Both the position numbers and the translations under genes were made by a program. The notes under the pieces are model-generated. The model was given only the letters and a program-made list of their open reading frames with translations. It was not told the origin of the DNA and searched no databases. A stretch of 64,000 bases of DNA from Flectonema sp. DT1601. Its lineage: Eukaryota; Euglenozoa; Diplonemea; Diplonemida; Diplonemidae. Location: assembly GCA_964019425.1 (NCBI GenBank), contig OZ025823.1, positions 1-64,000 of the forward strand. Direction: 5' to 3'. Position 1 is the stretch's first letter; every line of letters starts with the position of its first letter. Positions 31,685 to 41,917 of the stretch are shown here, one piece after another.

Positions 31685-32872
31685 TTAACGACAACAAACA
31701 TGAAAAACACAAGCCGCAAACAGCTGCTGCGCAAGCTGAAACTTCCTTTTTCCTCCGCTACTCATGCCGGCAAACAAACCCAAGAAATTGACAATTTCAA
31801 AGGAGAGCAATACCAACAACAAAACAATCCAAAGAAGAAAAGAACAGGCATCGGAAAGCGCGGCGACAGCTTCAAACAAATACTTAATGTCAACTTTATT
31901 GACTACGGCTGCCGCCTCGACTTTCCATCCCCTGAAGATGCGTTCCAAGTGTTTCTTGCTTTGATCAATCCGGTGATTGATGCAAAACAGCTTAACACTC
32001 TGGTCAGCAATCTCCGTACATGCAACCACTTTCCCGAACCCCCCGCGAATCACCTCGGACGCAGACTTCAGATCTGCCTCGACCGTGCGATAAGCACCAA
32101 TGGGTCCAGCAAAAAAAGAAAGGAAACATGCCTCCAGTTCGGAGCGAACGCTTCTCGAAAACAAGAGAAACCGATCAAACAGAGAAAGTACAGAGAACAT
32201 GAAGTCAGCCGCTGAACTGGCTGCTTCATTCACCCAAGCCATTACGAGGTCAGCAAACCTGACACACTCGAGCTCAAGCGCACCCCAGACACCGTGCGTG
32301 ATGTCGGAGAGTTCCGCTTCACAAGTGCGCACCACATCGAGAAGCTTCACCCGGGTTATTGCGAACCGGATCCCGAAGCACTTCACGAGTCTATCGGTGG
32401 CACCGTGATCGGAGCATTGGCTGCTCCTCATCAGCTCTTCGACGGCCACTCTGCTCGCGGAACCAAACGCCCTCCTCATCGTGTCACCCACACGGTGCGG
32501 AATACTTTTACCAACAGAGTGCGGCACGTCAGCATGACACGCAGACTCGTTGACGTTGGTGTTGCCGTTGACGTTGGCGTTGGCGTTGGCTTTGGCGTTG
32601 GCGTTGGCGTTGGCTTTGGCGTTGTCGCTGGAGCTGGAGTTGGCGTCAGTGGCGGTGTTGTTGTCGATAATAGTGGTGTTGTAGTCGATAATAGTGGTGG
32701 TGGTGGTGGTGGTGGTGGTGGTGTTCGTCGTCGTCGTCGTTGTCGCAACAACTTCGGCGGGCTCTTCGAACATTCCCAGCATCAATCCAACTGGAGGCAA
32801 GTCAGGCAGACCGCATCCAAAGCAGAACACCGTCCACCAGAATACTCCCACAAATCCGATGATGGCAAACAT
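31685..32872 (-). CDS. Predicted secreted or membrane protein, 395 residues, copy 2
   Basis: Second copy of the gene at 22167-23354, offset 9518. The predicted protein is the same throughout: signal-like N-terminus, poly-Thr, Asn/Ala stretch, helical body, one strong C-terminal transmembrane segment. The flanking DNA is duplicated too, including the paired CCCACGTCACTTATCGA elements upstream (near 33155 and 33236). Product unknown. Confidence 0.55.
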   Translation of the reverse strand: MFAIIGFVGVFWWTVFCFGCGLPDLPPVGLMLGMFEEPAEVVATTTTTTNTTTTTTTTTTIIDYNTTIIDNNTATDANSSSSDNAKANANANAKANANANVNGNTNVNESACHADVPHSVGKSIPHRVGDTMRRAFGSASRVAVEELMRSSQCSDHGATDRLVKCFGIRFAITRVKLLDVVRTCEAELSDITHGVWGALELECVRFADLVMAWVNEAASSAADFMFSVLSLFDRFLLFSRSVRSELEACFLSFFAGPIGAYRTVEADLKSASEVIRGGFGKVVACTEIADQSVKLFCINHRIDQSKKHLERIFRGWKVEAAAVVNKVDIKYLFEAVAALSDACSFLLWIVLLLVLLSFEIVNFLGLFAGMSSGGKRKFQLAQQLFAACVFHVCCR

Positions 32873-33531
32873 TTTTTTGTGCTTTGTTTTGTCTTAAGCC
32901 TGATAGAAGGAAAGGAAGTAACATCATGCCAATCCAGCAATAAAATATCAAGAGATCTGAACTTTGCTTTTACCACCAAAAGAGAGTACATTTCCAACTG
33001 AGAATCCTGAGGAATAATGAGGGCCCATTTGGGGATCATGGAGAAGGCACACCGCGGTATATTATAAGAAGCTCACAAAAGAAGGCAACCTATCAGAATT
33101 GGTAGCCACAAATCAATAAGAACCATAAAACATATCAAATAAATCATTCCATTCCCACGTCACTTATCGACTTGTGCGCGGCTGAAGGCGGGAAATATTG
33201 ATATAACAAAACACACCACATAAAGCATTCCACTCCCACGTCACTTATCGAACTTCACCACAAATCACAACACGAAGCAAGTTCAGTTCAATCAAGGAAA
33301 GGTGTAAAATCTTAAAAAGCAGATTTATGGTTAACAATCAATAAGAAATAGTTCCACACACACATCAAACATCCCCACCCTCCGGGACACGCGACACACA
33401 CAAACCAATGGGCACTCAAAAACGAAACACGTGCAAAAATCACGAGCACTCAAACCACAATAAGAACTCATCAGAGTTAAACAACACGACACTTAATTCC
33501 AACACAAACACAACACAACTTCACAACACAA

Positions 33532-34000
33532 CTTCACCACAAATCACAAATCACAACACGAAGAACAAGTACAGTAAAATCAAGGAAGGCAAAAGAAATA
33601 GTTTCACAGAAACATCTGACACAGACACACGAGCACTCAAACTACACATATGAACACACAACACACACACAAAGGGTAATGAGAACTCGTCAGAGTTTCA
33701 ACAAACAATACACAACACACAACACATACATGCATACACACACACCGAGAGGAGGTTCAGTGAAGCTTCTGCTCACCTCATCATAAGTTCAGCTCCTGTT
33801 AAAAAAAAAATGAAAATATATACAAAAGTTACAAAATTGCAAACACCCTCTCATGTCACCATCACCGCAAAGCCCTCTCAACGATCCCTCCTTCCATCAC
33901 ACGGCAAGTGGTACCATTTTCCACTTAACTTACTCTCCCCCCCCCCCCACTTCCTCTCCACCACATCACTTGTGACATGTCCTTCCTGATAACAAAAAGA
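33532..34000. repeat. Third, partial unit of the tandem duplication
   Basis: Matches 24014-24480 and ends sharply after CTGATAACAAAAAGA at 34000, where the order of the other units is lost. Confidence 0.8.
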
Positions 34001-34222
34001 ATTTTCTTTTTTTAAATAATTTTTATAAACACTTTCTTTTCGTTGATTTCGTACCTTTCTTTTAAAGTCTAGCGAATGGCATTCCTTCCGTGTGGTGATT
34101 CCCCTGAACGCACAAACAAATATGCCTTGCGTGTCGGGGTCGGGGGGGGGAAAGGTTTTGCCGCTGACTTTAGGTTATTAATTTGTTGTTTGTTCTGTTA
34201 GTTTGTTTGCAATCATTCTTTC
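34001..34222 (-). repeat. Inverted segment of the duplicated unit
   Basis: This is the reverse complement of about 24486-24711. GTTTGCAATCATTCTTTC at its right end is the inverse of the sequence expected directly after 34000. It therefore looks like an inversion in place of about 220 bp. It keeps small differences (a shorter G run and one base change in TATGCCTTGCG), so it is not an assembly copy of unit 2. Confidence 0.85.
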
Positions 34223-34330
34223 ATCACACAACCCACACAACACACACACAGCGAGAGGAGGTTTAGTGAAGCTTCTGCTCATCTCATCATAGTTCAGCTC
34301 CTGTTTACGAAAAATGAAAAATAAGCACTG
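34223..34330 (+). repeat. Short direct fragment of the duplicated unit
   Basis: ACACACAGCGAGAGGAGGTT to CTCCTGTTTACGAAAAATG resembles 24215-24290 and, at its end, 18750-18830 more closely. It is out of order with respect to the inverted segment before it, so the right edge of the duplication is rearranged. Confidence 0.65.
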
Positions 34331-35624
34331 CGACTCATCAGCTGCTCCTGCAAGGCTTATTTCTGACCACACTGTTATCCGATTGTATTTATAAACATCT
34401 GAAGAAAAAGAATGCCTGAAGATAAAATGTTATATACAAACAATGAGGAGGAACTAAACGAAATAGACAACTATCTGGAACCCGATAGAGATCAGGTGGA
34501 TTAAAAGACGAAAAGTGGCATTAATTTAAAGTAATGCGTGTATTACTGTAAGTTAAAGTCAAGCAAGTATTTCTTTTCTGCGGGTAAGTGGATCAAGTCA
34601 TGTCACCAAGTTCTACATGAAGTCTCGATGTCATATAAACTACATTCAGCAAAGGAGTTTTCTAGTCCCCATCCCCAACGTGAATTAAGATGATCGGACT
34701 CTTCATCCTGTTTCTGTTGTGGTTTATCATTATCAGCTCTCTCTACATTCTTCGATTTCTGTACTTGTGGTGCCTTCCTTTCATTGACTTCGTGTCGTAC
34801 TTTCATTTATTGTAAATTGTCTTCTGGGGGAACAATAAATGAAGAAAGTCTCACCCAGACTTGACTAATTCAGTATTGTGGCAAGAGACCCGCTAGGAAG
34901 GGAATAACTCGTGACAGATGAGCGTTTTAGTAATTCTATCGTTCTTGCATTATAAAACATTCGGGTGCTTATTTGCTTTTCCTAATTGAAAAAGTTTTCC
35001 GATATTGCCAACTAATTGTTGGAATTGTATTGTTTCGAACACTTCATTTCTTTCCTTTGATTCATATTTTCATTTTTCTTTTTTCAAATTTCCGCTTTAA
35101 CTTGAAGCAAGAAATAGAAAATGCACGCGGGACAATAAATTAAACAGATGAGGATTACAGAAACAGTCATTCTCAGAAGACTCGTATCCGAAATACTTTA
35201 AATATACATCAATACAAACATCATAAAGCTCACAATGACTAACACACTGCATGTGTCGGCATATCGTGACAAGAACTTTAGCTGAAACCACGCACAGAGA
35301 GAAAAGAGAAGATAGTCAAATAATAACAAAACAATAAACAGACGGCGTCTCCAAATGTTTGCGTTGATACAAAAGTCAACTTGACAACTTAACAGAAAAG
35401 ACATTTTTAGAAATGAAATTATTTCAAAGTTTACGATCCTTAAATACTCGACAGACGTTAGAATTACAAAAGAGAAACAAAAAGATTTTACAGAAGAATG
35501 ACTCTTCGATTATTTCACTACTTTAGGATAGACAGAGCACTCTGAAGAGGAAGAAATTACTCAACCGATCCCGTTCCCGATCCCGTCATCAGATGAGAAG
35601 AGTTTTGTACTCGTCGGAAGATTC
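34331..35624. other. No gene recognised
   Basis: AT-rich intergenic region between the duplicated block and the gene cluster. Short minus-strand frames (34603-34806, 35097-35404) show no family features. The last 200 bases probably contain the 3' end of the next minus-strand transcript. Confidence 0.5.
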
Positions 35625-36974
35625 TCAGCTATCGTCGATGACTCGAATATTTTGGACTTTAATAGTAACTGAAGTCCCATCAACAGAAACTATGAGAGCA
35701 TCGTTTATAGTTGAGTGGTAGTCTTTCACAGTTCCTCGCTTTCCATTATACGACTTCCAGTCGCCCTGCTTCAACTCAACAACTTCTACAGTTGCTCCAA
35801 TTGCAGGAAGTGAAATCTTTATCTCGCCATCTAATTTCTTTTGAATGCTATCCCGGATTCCACTAAATACTTTCATCAATCCGAATCCCTTTTCTTCTTT
35901 CGCATCCGACTCGGCTATTTTGTTTAACTTTTCTGCATTCTTTCGTGCAGTTTCTAACTCCTCATTAAGAATTAGTTCTTGTTTTAACTCGTCATCAGTT
36001 GGAATGGTCAACCAATTACTACGAACTGGATATTCCAAACAGTAGACGATGTCTCCCCAAAAAGCTGACACTTGAACGAGACAACAACGCAGTGTTCCCT
36101 TAGGTTCGACTTTTGAAACTTCAGCTTTCGCCTTTCCTCTTCCTTCTGGTCCCCGCATGTTAATAATCTGAGTTTTCTCTTCCTTTCTTGAGGAAAGGAA
36201 TGACGCAGTTTTCTTGTTAGCACTCGACGTTGCAGCGAATCCTCTTACCATCTTCTCGTAAGGAACAACTCCACGAAATACGGGAATTCGACCGTTCTTT
36301 TTCGATACTGCAACAAGCTCTACACACCAGCAGTATCCCTCACCCATCCGAATGTCACCAAATGCTTCTTGGAAATCGTCAACCAAGAAAAAAATCTGCG
36401 GCCAAGTATTCTGGAACTCATGCTTCTTTTTCTTCTGCGTGAAATTATTGTTATTCGATGGCTGAGCGTACACCCGTCGGGTGGACCATTTTAGAGCAAT
36501 CAAATCTTTTCTCCCCTCTGCGTGAGAACGGCAAACTGCGACGGTAAGAATGTACTCCCACTGAGTGATGATATTTAAAAAGATCGTTGCTCGCCAGTCT
36601 ACTTCTATTGAACGGGGCACAGGGAACGACTCGGGATTGGTTCTCCGACGAATGAAAGTGCTCTCAACATTTGCAGTTGATGATGTTACACTTATTGGGG
36701 ACTGTGGAGGGGATACGGGAGCTTCCGAACTTACGAACCAAATCATGTCATCCAACTCGACGTCCATCTCACCCACTTCCATAAAACATCTCCGCTGAAT
36801 CTCCTCGTAGTTGAATTTACCAGAATCATCCGGCACACTTCCTATTGGCTTTCCTAGTGATGCCTTTTTCCTGTCAGTACCCCCTCCAGCTACCTCTGCA
36901 TCTCTTAGCGTTCTCTCCACGTCAACAAAGATACCTCCATCAGTACAGAGTAGTTCATCAAATATATCATCCAT
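35625..36974 (-). CDS. KIAA0930: DUF2045 (KIAA0930-like) protein with a KOW-like C-terminal tail
   Basis: 449 residues, ATG at 36974, intronless. The DUF2045 core spans about 122-290. It shows EVDWRATIFLNIITQWEYI then LTVAVC, a WPQIFFLVDDFQEAF segment, GEGYCWCVELVA, and a RGPEGRGKAKAEVSKV segment, the pattern of the animal KIAA0930 family. The biochemical role of this family is not established. After the core come an acidic helical region (about 330-385) and a compact beta-rich end (about 395-449) with GATVEVVELKQGDW, NGKRGTVKDY and TVKVQNI-like strands. That end resembles a KOW/SH3-like module and is not usual for the family. It is the last gene of the minus-strand cluster, with 288 bp to the gene upstream. 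Confidence 0.75.
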   Translation of the reverse strand: MDDIFDELLCTDGGIFVDVERTLRDAEVAGGGTDRKKASLGKPIGSVPDDSGKFNYEEIQRRCFMEVGEMDVELDDMIWFVSSEAPVSPPQSPISVTSSTANVESTFIRRRTNPESFPVPRSIEVDWRATIFLNIITQWEYILTVAVCRSHAEGRKDLIALKWSTRRVYAQPSNNNNFTQKKKKHEFQNTWPQIFFLVDDFQEAFGDIRMGEGYCWCVELVAVSKKNGRIPVFRGVVPYEKMVRGFAATSSANKKTASFLSSRKEEKTQIINMRGPEGRGKAKAEVSKVEPKGTLRCCLVQVSAFWGDIVYCLEYPVRSNWLTIPTDDELKQELILNEELETARKNAEKLNKIAESDAKEEKGFGLMKVFSGIRDSIQKKLDGEIKISLPAIGATVEVVELKQGDWKSYNGKRGTVKDYHSTINDALIVSVDGTSVTIKVQNIRVIDDS

Positions 36975-37262
36975 TTATTAAGACTGGTGATAATAATAAA
37001 TTACTTGATAACTCTGAAGTGATTCTAATTAAACCTCACCCTGGATATCATTGACTCTTCTCAACCTGTTAAGAACGAAATAAATGATTCGCGTCATATA
37101 AGGGGATATCAAGACTAAGGTACACAGGTAAAAAATGAAAATAAGGTACACGGAAGAGAAAAATTCAGAACGCTAGGGTTTACTTGGCTTTCTTTCTTGC
37201 ACGAGTTAATTTAATACTTTGTGCTTAATCTACGGTTACAATACTTGAGTGGCATACGTGGT

Positions 37263-40200
37263 TTATTTAACGGTTACTTCTCCTTTTTCAACAAGTTTTT
37301 TCATTTCCGCCGCTTTAATCCATTCCTTGGATTCCATAGCCATGTCTCTATAACATTTTGTTCCATTCTTCTTCTCCCACAACTTCCATTTCTTAGCAGC
37401 GATCATCTTTTCTGCGATTGCCTCAAAATCAGAATCACTGATTTTACTCTTCGCTGCTGGTTTTGGTTTTGCAGAAGCCTTTGGAGATGACGATGAGGTC
37501 TTCTTTGATTTTGTTAATTCTTCGCGCACCATGCTGTAGAAATTCTTCGCCCACTTCTTTCCATTTTTTACTTTCTTACCATCAACACATTCAGTTATAG
37601 TCACTTCATTCCCGGCTGTTTCTCCAATCAACCATCTCTTTGCTTGGAGTTGGCGGGCCATCTCTTTTACGACATCTGTTGCAAAGTTCTGAACTGCTTC
37701 ATCCACATTTGTGACAACTTTCTTGGTACTCGTGTCAATAATTGTGTCTGCTTTCTTTTCATAAGAACCTAACTTAACTAATTTCTCGAGTTCTTTTGTT
37801 TTGTCGAAAAACTTCGTCTCGTAGATGTTCTGCGTCAAGTGTCCACTCTTATCGCGGTAGTACATTCTTTCTTTGTCTTCATCGTAAAATTCAGTCCAAT
37901 CATCGATAGTACGGAATGTGTGACGACGAGCACCACTATCAGAGTTTGCTTTCGAAGTTGATTTTGCCGCAGGCTTTGAAGGCTTTTCTGCTGGTTTTAC
38001 TGCAGGCTTTTCTGCTGGTTTTGTCGTTGGCGGTGCCGGTGGGTCTGCTGGCTTCACCACAGGTTTCGATGCTGGCGAATCAGCAGGTTTCTCCGTAGGT
38101 TTTGATGGTGGCGCTGGCGGCGGTGCAGGCTTTGCGGGGGTTTTGGACTTCGAATCACCCTTATCATCCTCTTTATTTATCACTTTCTCCACTTCTTTTT
38201 CTGGTTCCACCTTTTGATCCGTCTGATCTTTCTTTTGTTGCTCTGCTGCTGCTGCTTCCGCTGCAGCTCTCTCTTCTTCCTGCTTCTGTAATTCCCTTTC
38301 TGCCGTAGCTTTCTCTTCTTCTTGTTTTTGTAATTCCAAATTCCGTCTTTCTTCTGCAGCTTTCTCCTCCTCCAGTTTTTTCTGTTCCTCCTCGAGCTTA
38401 CTTTGCTCTTCAAGTTTCCTTCTTTGTTCCTCAGCTGCAGCATTAGCAACTTCCAACTGCAAAATCTTTGCATCCTGAGAAGCTCGTGTTGCTTCTTCGG
38501 CAACGGACCTCTCGTAAGCGAACAGCTTCCAAAAGTTTTTCACATCTGAAGATTCAGAAGAAAGAATTTGAATAGTTTCAACGAGGAATGAGTAGATGGC
38601 TGAAGATTCAGATGATTGCTGAAGATTAATCGTCGCACGAGAGTCAGCCTCCTGGGTTGTGATGATTGTGATTGCTTCAACACCCAAACTTTCGCTGGCA
38701 AAAGTTTCAGCTACCGCAATGTCTACGCGGGAATCTAATTCAGAAGCAGCGATTCTCTGGCGTTCAGGACGGGTGCCAAGATGAACAAGAGCGTTATAAT
38801 GTTTCTCTTGCATTGCCATCAACATCTCCTTTCGTGTTGAAGACTCCGATTGATTTCTTTGATCGCGATGTCCATCGCGCTGCCAAGCGAGAACGTCCCG
38901 TTGTTGCTGTTCATGCATACGATCGAGCTGTTGTGCCTCAACGTCGCGTATCAGGAGCTCATCTTCCAAAAGAAGAGCTGCCTGTTTCCTTGCAGAACCA
39001 GCTTGCATTTGAATGTCCATCGCATCGTATTCTGCGTCACGTCGTCTCCCTTCCAGAGAAGAATCAACCTGGAGATTCATCGAATAATAATCAGTTTCTC
39101 TCTCAAGCTGTCTTCGCTTCTCTGATTTATAATCCTTTCTCATTGCCGAGTGTCTCTCTTCTACCGCAAGACGTTGTCTTTTGTATTCCAATTCTTTATT
39201 CGTAGTGTTGACACGTTGTTGATACGCTCGTTCCCGTAATTCATCCAACCTCCTTCTTTCCATGTCAATTAATTCTTCGCGTTCGCTATTCTCTCTGCGA
39301 AGGCGTTCGATCTGCGCTTCTCGCGACCTCCGCCACTGCGCTTCTCTCGATTCTCCCTCAAAGTCCTTTTCACTCCTTCCCCGCTTCTCAAAGTTTGCAA
39401 TCAGTTCGTCCAGATGTTGCCGTTGCTTGATGAGCGTCGTGATATCAACAGCACCATCTGGATAAGAAACTATCTCCGGCAGTTCAGCTGTTTTTGGAAA
39501 CCATTGAGGATGGCTAGGCGGTTGCTGCTGTCTGTGGAAATCATTCGAAAATAAATTTTCTCTACTCAGCGGGCGATTACGTGGGGAATCGTGCCGCTGC
39601 TGGTCGAGAGGTGGGTTACGAATGTCGTATGAATTTTGTGTTCTTCCGTACGGAGACGCATTTCGTGACCAATCACTGCTCTGTTGTTGTCGAGGAATTT
39701 CGTCGTATCGATGTTCTGGTCTCGGTGAAGGCCTTCTTCCAAAGGGAGAAGGGTTTCTCACATCCTCAGCTCGTCTCGAAGCTGGTGGCTTCGTTCTGCT
39801 TTGAGCCCAGTCAGGTCGAACTTGCATACCAGTCGGCTGGTTTCTCGGAATCCAATCAGCAGGTTCTTGCGGATTGTTATATCCACGATTGGGTCTCATA
39901 GCTGGTGAAGGTGATCTTGCCGCCACGGTCTGTGATCTGTTGTAGGAGGTATGGGGCGTACGCTGTGGAAAGTGTCGCATCTCGTTCTTTGGCTGCTGGT
40001 CTTGGTATCCGTGAAAAGGACTTCTATTGCGGTGGTGTTGTGGATGTTCCTGTGGATATGGTTGCTGCTGTCGAGGTTGCCTGCCAGGTGGGGGTCTCAT
40101 TCGCATGGCCTGTGCAGCGTGAGAGGCGTGTCTTTGCTGCATTTCCTGAAATCGAAGCTCGTAGTCATAAGATGCATTTCCTGAAGACGGAGGATTCTGC

Positions 40201-40328
40201 TGCTGCGGTTGGTACTGACTCTTAGACCTTTCTCTAGCCTTTCCCGGAGACACGTATCGCGGTGATGTAGAGGAGTACACATTATAGAATCTCTCGTAGA
40301 GTTCTCCCAATTCACCGCCGCCGGTCAT
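37263..40328 (-). CDS. Large Pro/Gln/Arg-rich coiled-coil protein with repeated Trp/Tyr module
   Basis: 1021 residues in one exon, ATG at 40328. Residues about 1-290 are disordered and rich in Pro, Gln, Arg and Ser. Residues about 300-520 are an Arg/Glu-rich coiled-coil, and about 600-710 a Glu/Lys/Ala/Gln coiled-coil. Residues about 730-810 are a Pro/Ala/Lys linker with repeated KPAEKPA-like motifs. The folded C-terminal part has a WW-like segment (DDWTEFYDEDKERMYYRD) followed by a helix ending LEKLVKLG. A related shorter version closes the protein (WKLWEKKNGTKCYRD, then helix, then MKKLVEKG). A third possible copy lies between (RWLIGETAGNEVTI). No known family recognised; a cytoskeletal or scaffold role is a guess from composition only. 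Confidence 0.75.
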   Translation of the reverse strand: MTGGGELGELYERFYNVYSSTSPRYVSPGKARERSKSQYQPQQQNPPSSGNASYDYELRFQEMQQRHASHAAQAMRMRPPPGRQPRQQQPYPQEHPQHHRNRSPFHGYQDQQPKNEMRHFPQRTPHTSYNRSQTVAARSPSPAMRPNRGYNNPQEPADWIPRNQPTGMQVRPDWAQSRTKPPASRRAEDVRNPSPFGRRPSPRPEHRYDEIPRQQQSSDWSRNASPYGRTQNSYDIRNPPLDQQRHDSPRNRPLSRENLFSNDFHRQQQPPSHPQWFPKTAELPEIVSYPDGAVDITTLIKQRQHLDELIANFEKRGRSEKDFEGESREAQWRRSREAQIERLRRENSEREELIDMERRRLDELRERAYQQRVNTTNKELEYKRQRLAVEERHSAMRKDYKSEKRRQLERETDYYSMNLQVDSSLEGRRRDAEYDAMDIQMQAGSARKQAALLLEDELLIRDVEAQQLDRMHEQQQRDVLAWQRDGHRDQRNQSESSTRKEMLMAMQEKHYNALVHLGTRPERQRIAASELDSRVDIAVAETFASESLGVEAITIITTQEADSRATINLQQSSESSAIYSFLVETIQILSSESSDVKNFWKLFAYERSVAEEATRASQDAKILQLEVANAAAEEQRRKLEEQSKLEEEQKKLEEEKAAEERRNLELQKQEEEKATAERELQKQEEERAAAEAAAAEQQKKDQTDQKVEPEKEVEKVINKEDDKGDSKSKTPAKPAPPPAPPSKPTEKPADSPASKPVVKPADPPAPPTTKPAEKPAVKPAEKPSKPAAKSTSKANSDSGARRHTFRTIDDWTEFYDEDKERMYYRDKSGHLTQNIYETKFFDKTKELEKLVKLGSYEKKADTIIDTSTKKVVTNVDEAVQNFATDVVKEMARQLQAKRWLIGETAGNEVTITECVDGKKVKNGKKWAKNFYSMVREELTKSKKTSSSSPKASAKPKPAAKSKISDSDFEAIAEKMIAAKKWKLWEKKNGTKCYRDMAMESKEWIKAAEMKKLVEKGEVTVK

Positions 40329-40593
40329 TTCTTTATAAACTCTGCTGAGAAGTTATATATTGAAATCTTCAGATTGCCACCTCAACTCAATCAGAATCGA
40401 TTTATTAAATGCACCTGTTGAAATAAATGTAAACAAGGCAACATAGAAACCGAAGAATAAGTCAGTGATAGGGGTTTTTTTTTTTTTTTGTCTGCAATCA
40501 ACCGTAAACAAGCAAGAATTCGTTGTAGCTTGTCGAGCTCTGGTAGCGTTTAATGAACAGTAAAGTCAAACCGGGTTAACAACCGAGGCTCAG
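40329..40593. other. Intergenic spacer of 265 bp
   Basis: Contains a T tract near 40470-40487 on the plus strand. No gene. It would hold the 3' end of the GPN1 transcript and the 5' end of the large Pro/Gln-rich gene. Confidence 0.5.
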
Positions 40594-41844
40594 CTACTTT
40601 TTTTCTGTAGGCGCTTCCTTTTTACTCTCCGCGACTTCCTTTTTACTCTCAGCGATTGCTCGAAGTGCGGCGACCGCTTCTTCTTCTTCGAGTAACTCTT
40701 GTGCCTCTTTCATTCGTTTGTCGATGAGATGCTGTGGTGGTTCACCCGACTCTTCGGGATCGTCTTCCAAACCCTCTCGTAGGGGAAAGTGATTATCAAA
40801 GTAATTATAATCTTCTTGTGGAACCTCCTCGTCGACAGGACCATCCCACTCAGCTCCCTTCCCCGCAACGATTTTGAAACCGTCCGCCTTGCTGATGTCA
40901 GTTTCCAGCTTTTGGATGTCTTCCTCTTGTTTCTTCGCTTCTTCAAGGCGCTTTTTTTCCATCTTTTCCTTCAATTCCGGCAGGAAGTAATTTATGTAGT
41001 CATCCTTGGACTCTTTTATTTCTAACATAAAGTTTTCAACACCAGCTCCAGTTACTGCTGACATACCGGCACATCTGAGGTTTTCATAAAACTCCTGCAG
41101 GACTCCAGACATCGACTTTGTCAGTTCTTCAGAATAAGGACCTTCGCAAGTGTTACCTGCCTGCATCGACTCCTTGAAGGCATCGGCGTCTTTCATCCAG
41201 GCCATGCATACCTTGTGATCAGCGATATCAATCTTGTTGAGACACAGTAAAAGAGGAAGTTGAGTTCTGTATAATATCCCGCAGGCATACATCATGTTAC
41301 TCATAAAAGTCGCTGGTACCATGGATCTTGCGGTGTCAACAACGTACGTTACAACTGTCGGGAATGTCGAGGCGAGCGTTTCCATTATAATTTGACCAGA
41401 TGCTGACCAAGTGAATACTTCAATCTGTCCAGGAGTATCGATAAACACATATTCTAACTCATCTTGTCTTGACTCAATGTGTGACAGCACTTGATCGAAT
41501 CTAGTTGCAAATAAGTTTAAACTCGTGATAATCGCACCATTTGGTCCCAAATCGTATTGCTTCATAACCTCCTGATGGTTGACAGTGTCACGAATGTCGA
41601 TATTAACTCCATACGGAACGTCAACAACTGCAGGATCTAAATTAACGAAGTAACTGGGTATCTGCTTCTCATGCATTTCGATATTCATTCGATGCATAAA
41701 TCTCGTCTTACCACTCCCAGCCATTCCAATTACTAACACAACCGTCGGTAGTTTCTTTACATCTTTCTCTTCAACGTGCTTTGGTCCTGCACTACCCGCC
41801 TCCTTCTTTACTTCACTTCTATCGACTACTGGATTCTCAGCCAT
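40594..41844 (-). CDS. GPN1: GPN-loop GTPase 1
   Basis: 416 residues from the ATG at 41844 (MAENP). An upstream in-frame ATG at 41895 would add 17 hydrophobic residues and leave only 22 bp to the preceding gene, so the internal start is preferred. The P-loop GMAGSGKT is at 40-47, the family's Gly-Pro-Asn loop at 100-102, DTPGQ at 136-140 and NKID at 203-206. An acidic Glu/Lys coiled-coil tail follows, as in other GPN1 proteins. The family acts in the cytoplasm in the assembly and nuclear import of RNA polymerase II. The 73-bp gap to the upstream methyltransferase gene contains two pyrimidine-AG sites (CACTTTTTAG and ACTTCTCAG) that could serve as splice acceptors. All motif residues are present. 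Confidence 0.95.
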   Translation of the reverse strand: MAENPVVDRSEVKKEAGSAGPKHVEEKDVKKLPTVVLVIGMAGSGKTRFMHRMNIEMHEKQIPSYFVNLDPAVVDVPYGVNIDIRDTVNHQEVMKQYDLGPNGAIITSLNLFATRFDQVLSHIESRQDELEYVFIDTPGQIEVFTWSASGQIIMETLASTFPTVVTYVVDTARSMVPATFMSNMMYACGILYRTQLPLLLCLNKIDIADHKVCMAWMKDADAFKESMQAGNTCEGPYSEELTKSMSGVLQEFYENLRCAGMSAVTGAGVENFMLEIKESKDDYINYFLPELKEKMEKKRLEEAKKQEEDIQKLETDISKADGFKIVAGKGAEWDGPVDEEVPQEDYNYFDNHFPLREGLEDDPEESGEPPQHLIDKRMKEAQELLEEEEAVAALRAIAESKKEVAESKKEAPTEKK

Positions 41845-41917
41845 CTTATTAACGTACTGAGAAGTAAATATTTTAATATCTAAAAAGTGAAACAAAACTT
41901 AAAACCAGAAGGTCTCG

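Larger units (their letters stand above)
24006..33531. repeat. Large tandem duplication, unit 2, split by a retrotransposon
   Basis: Unit 2 runs from about 24006 to 26241, is interrupted by the element at 26242-30095, and resumes at 30096 after repeating about 190 bp. It ends near 33531 where a third unit begins. Apart from the insertion it matches unit 1 nearly base for base, including the (CT)n tract, the A-rich minisatellite and the 395-residue gene. Confidence 0.9.
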
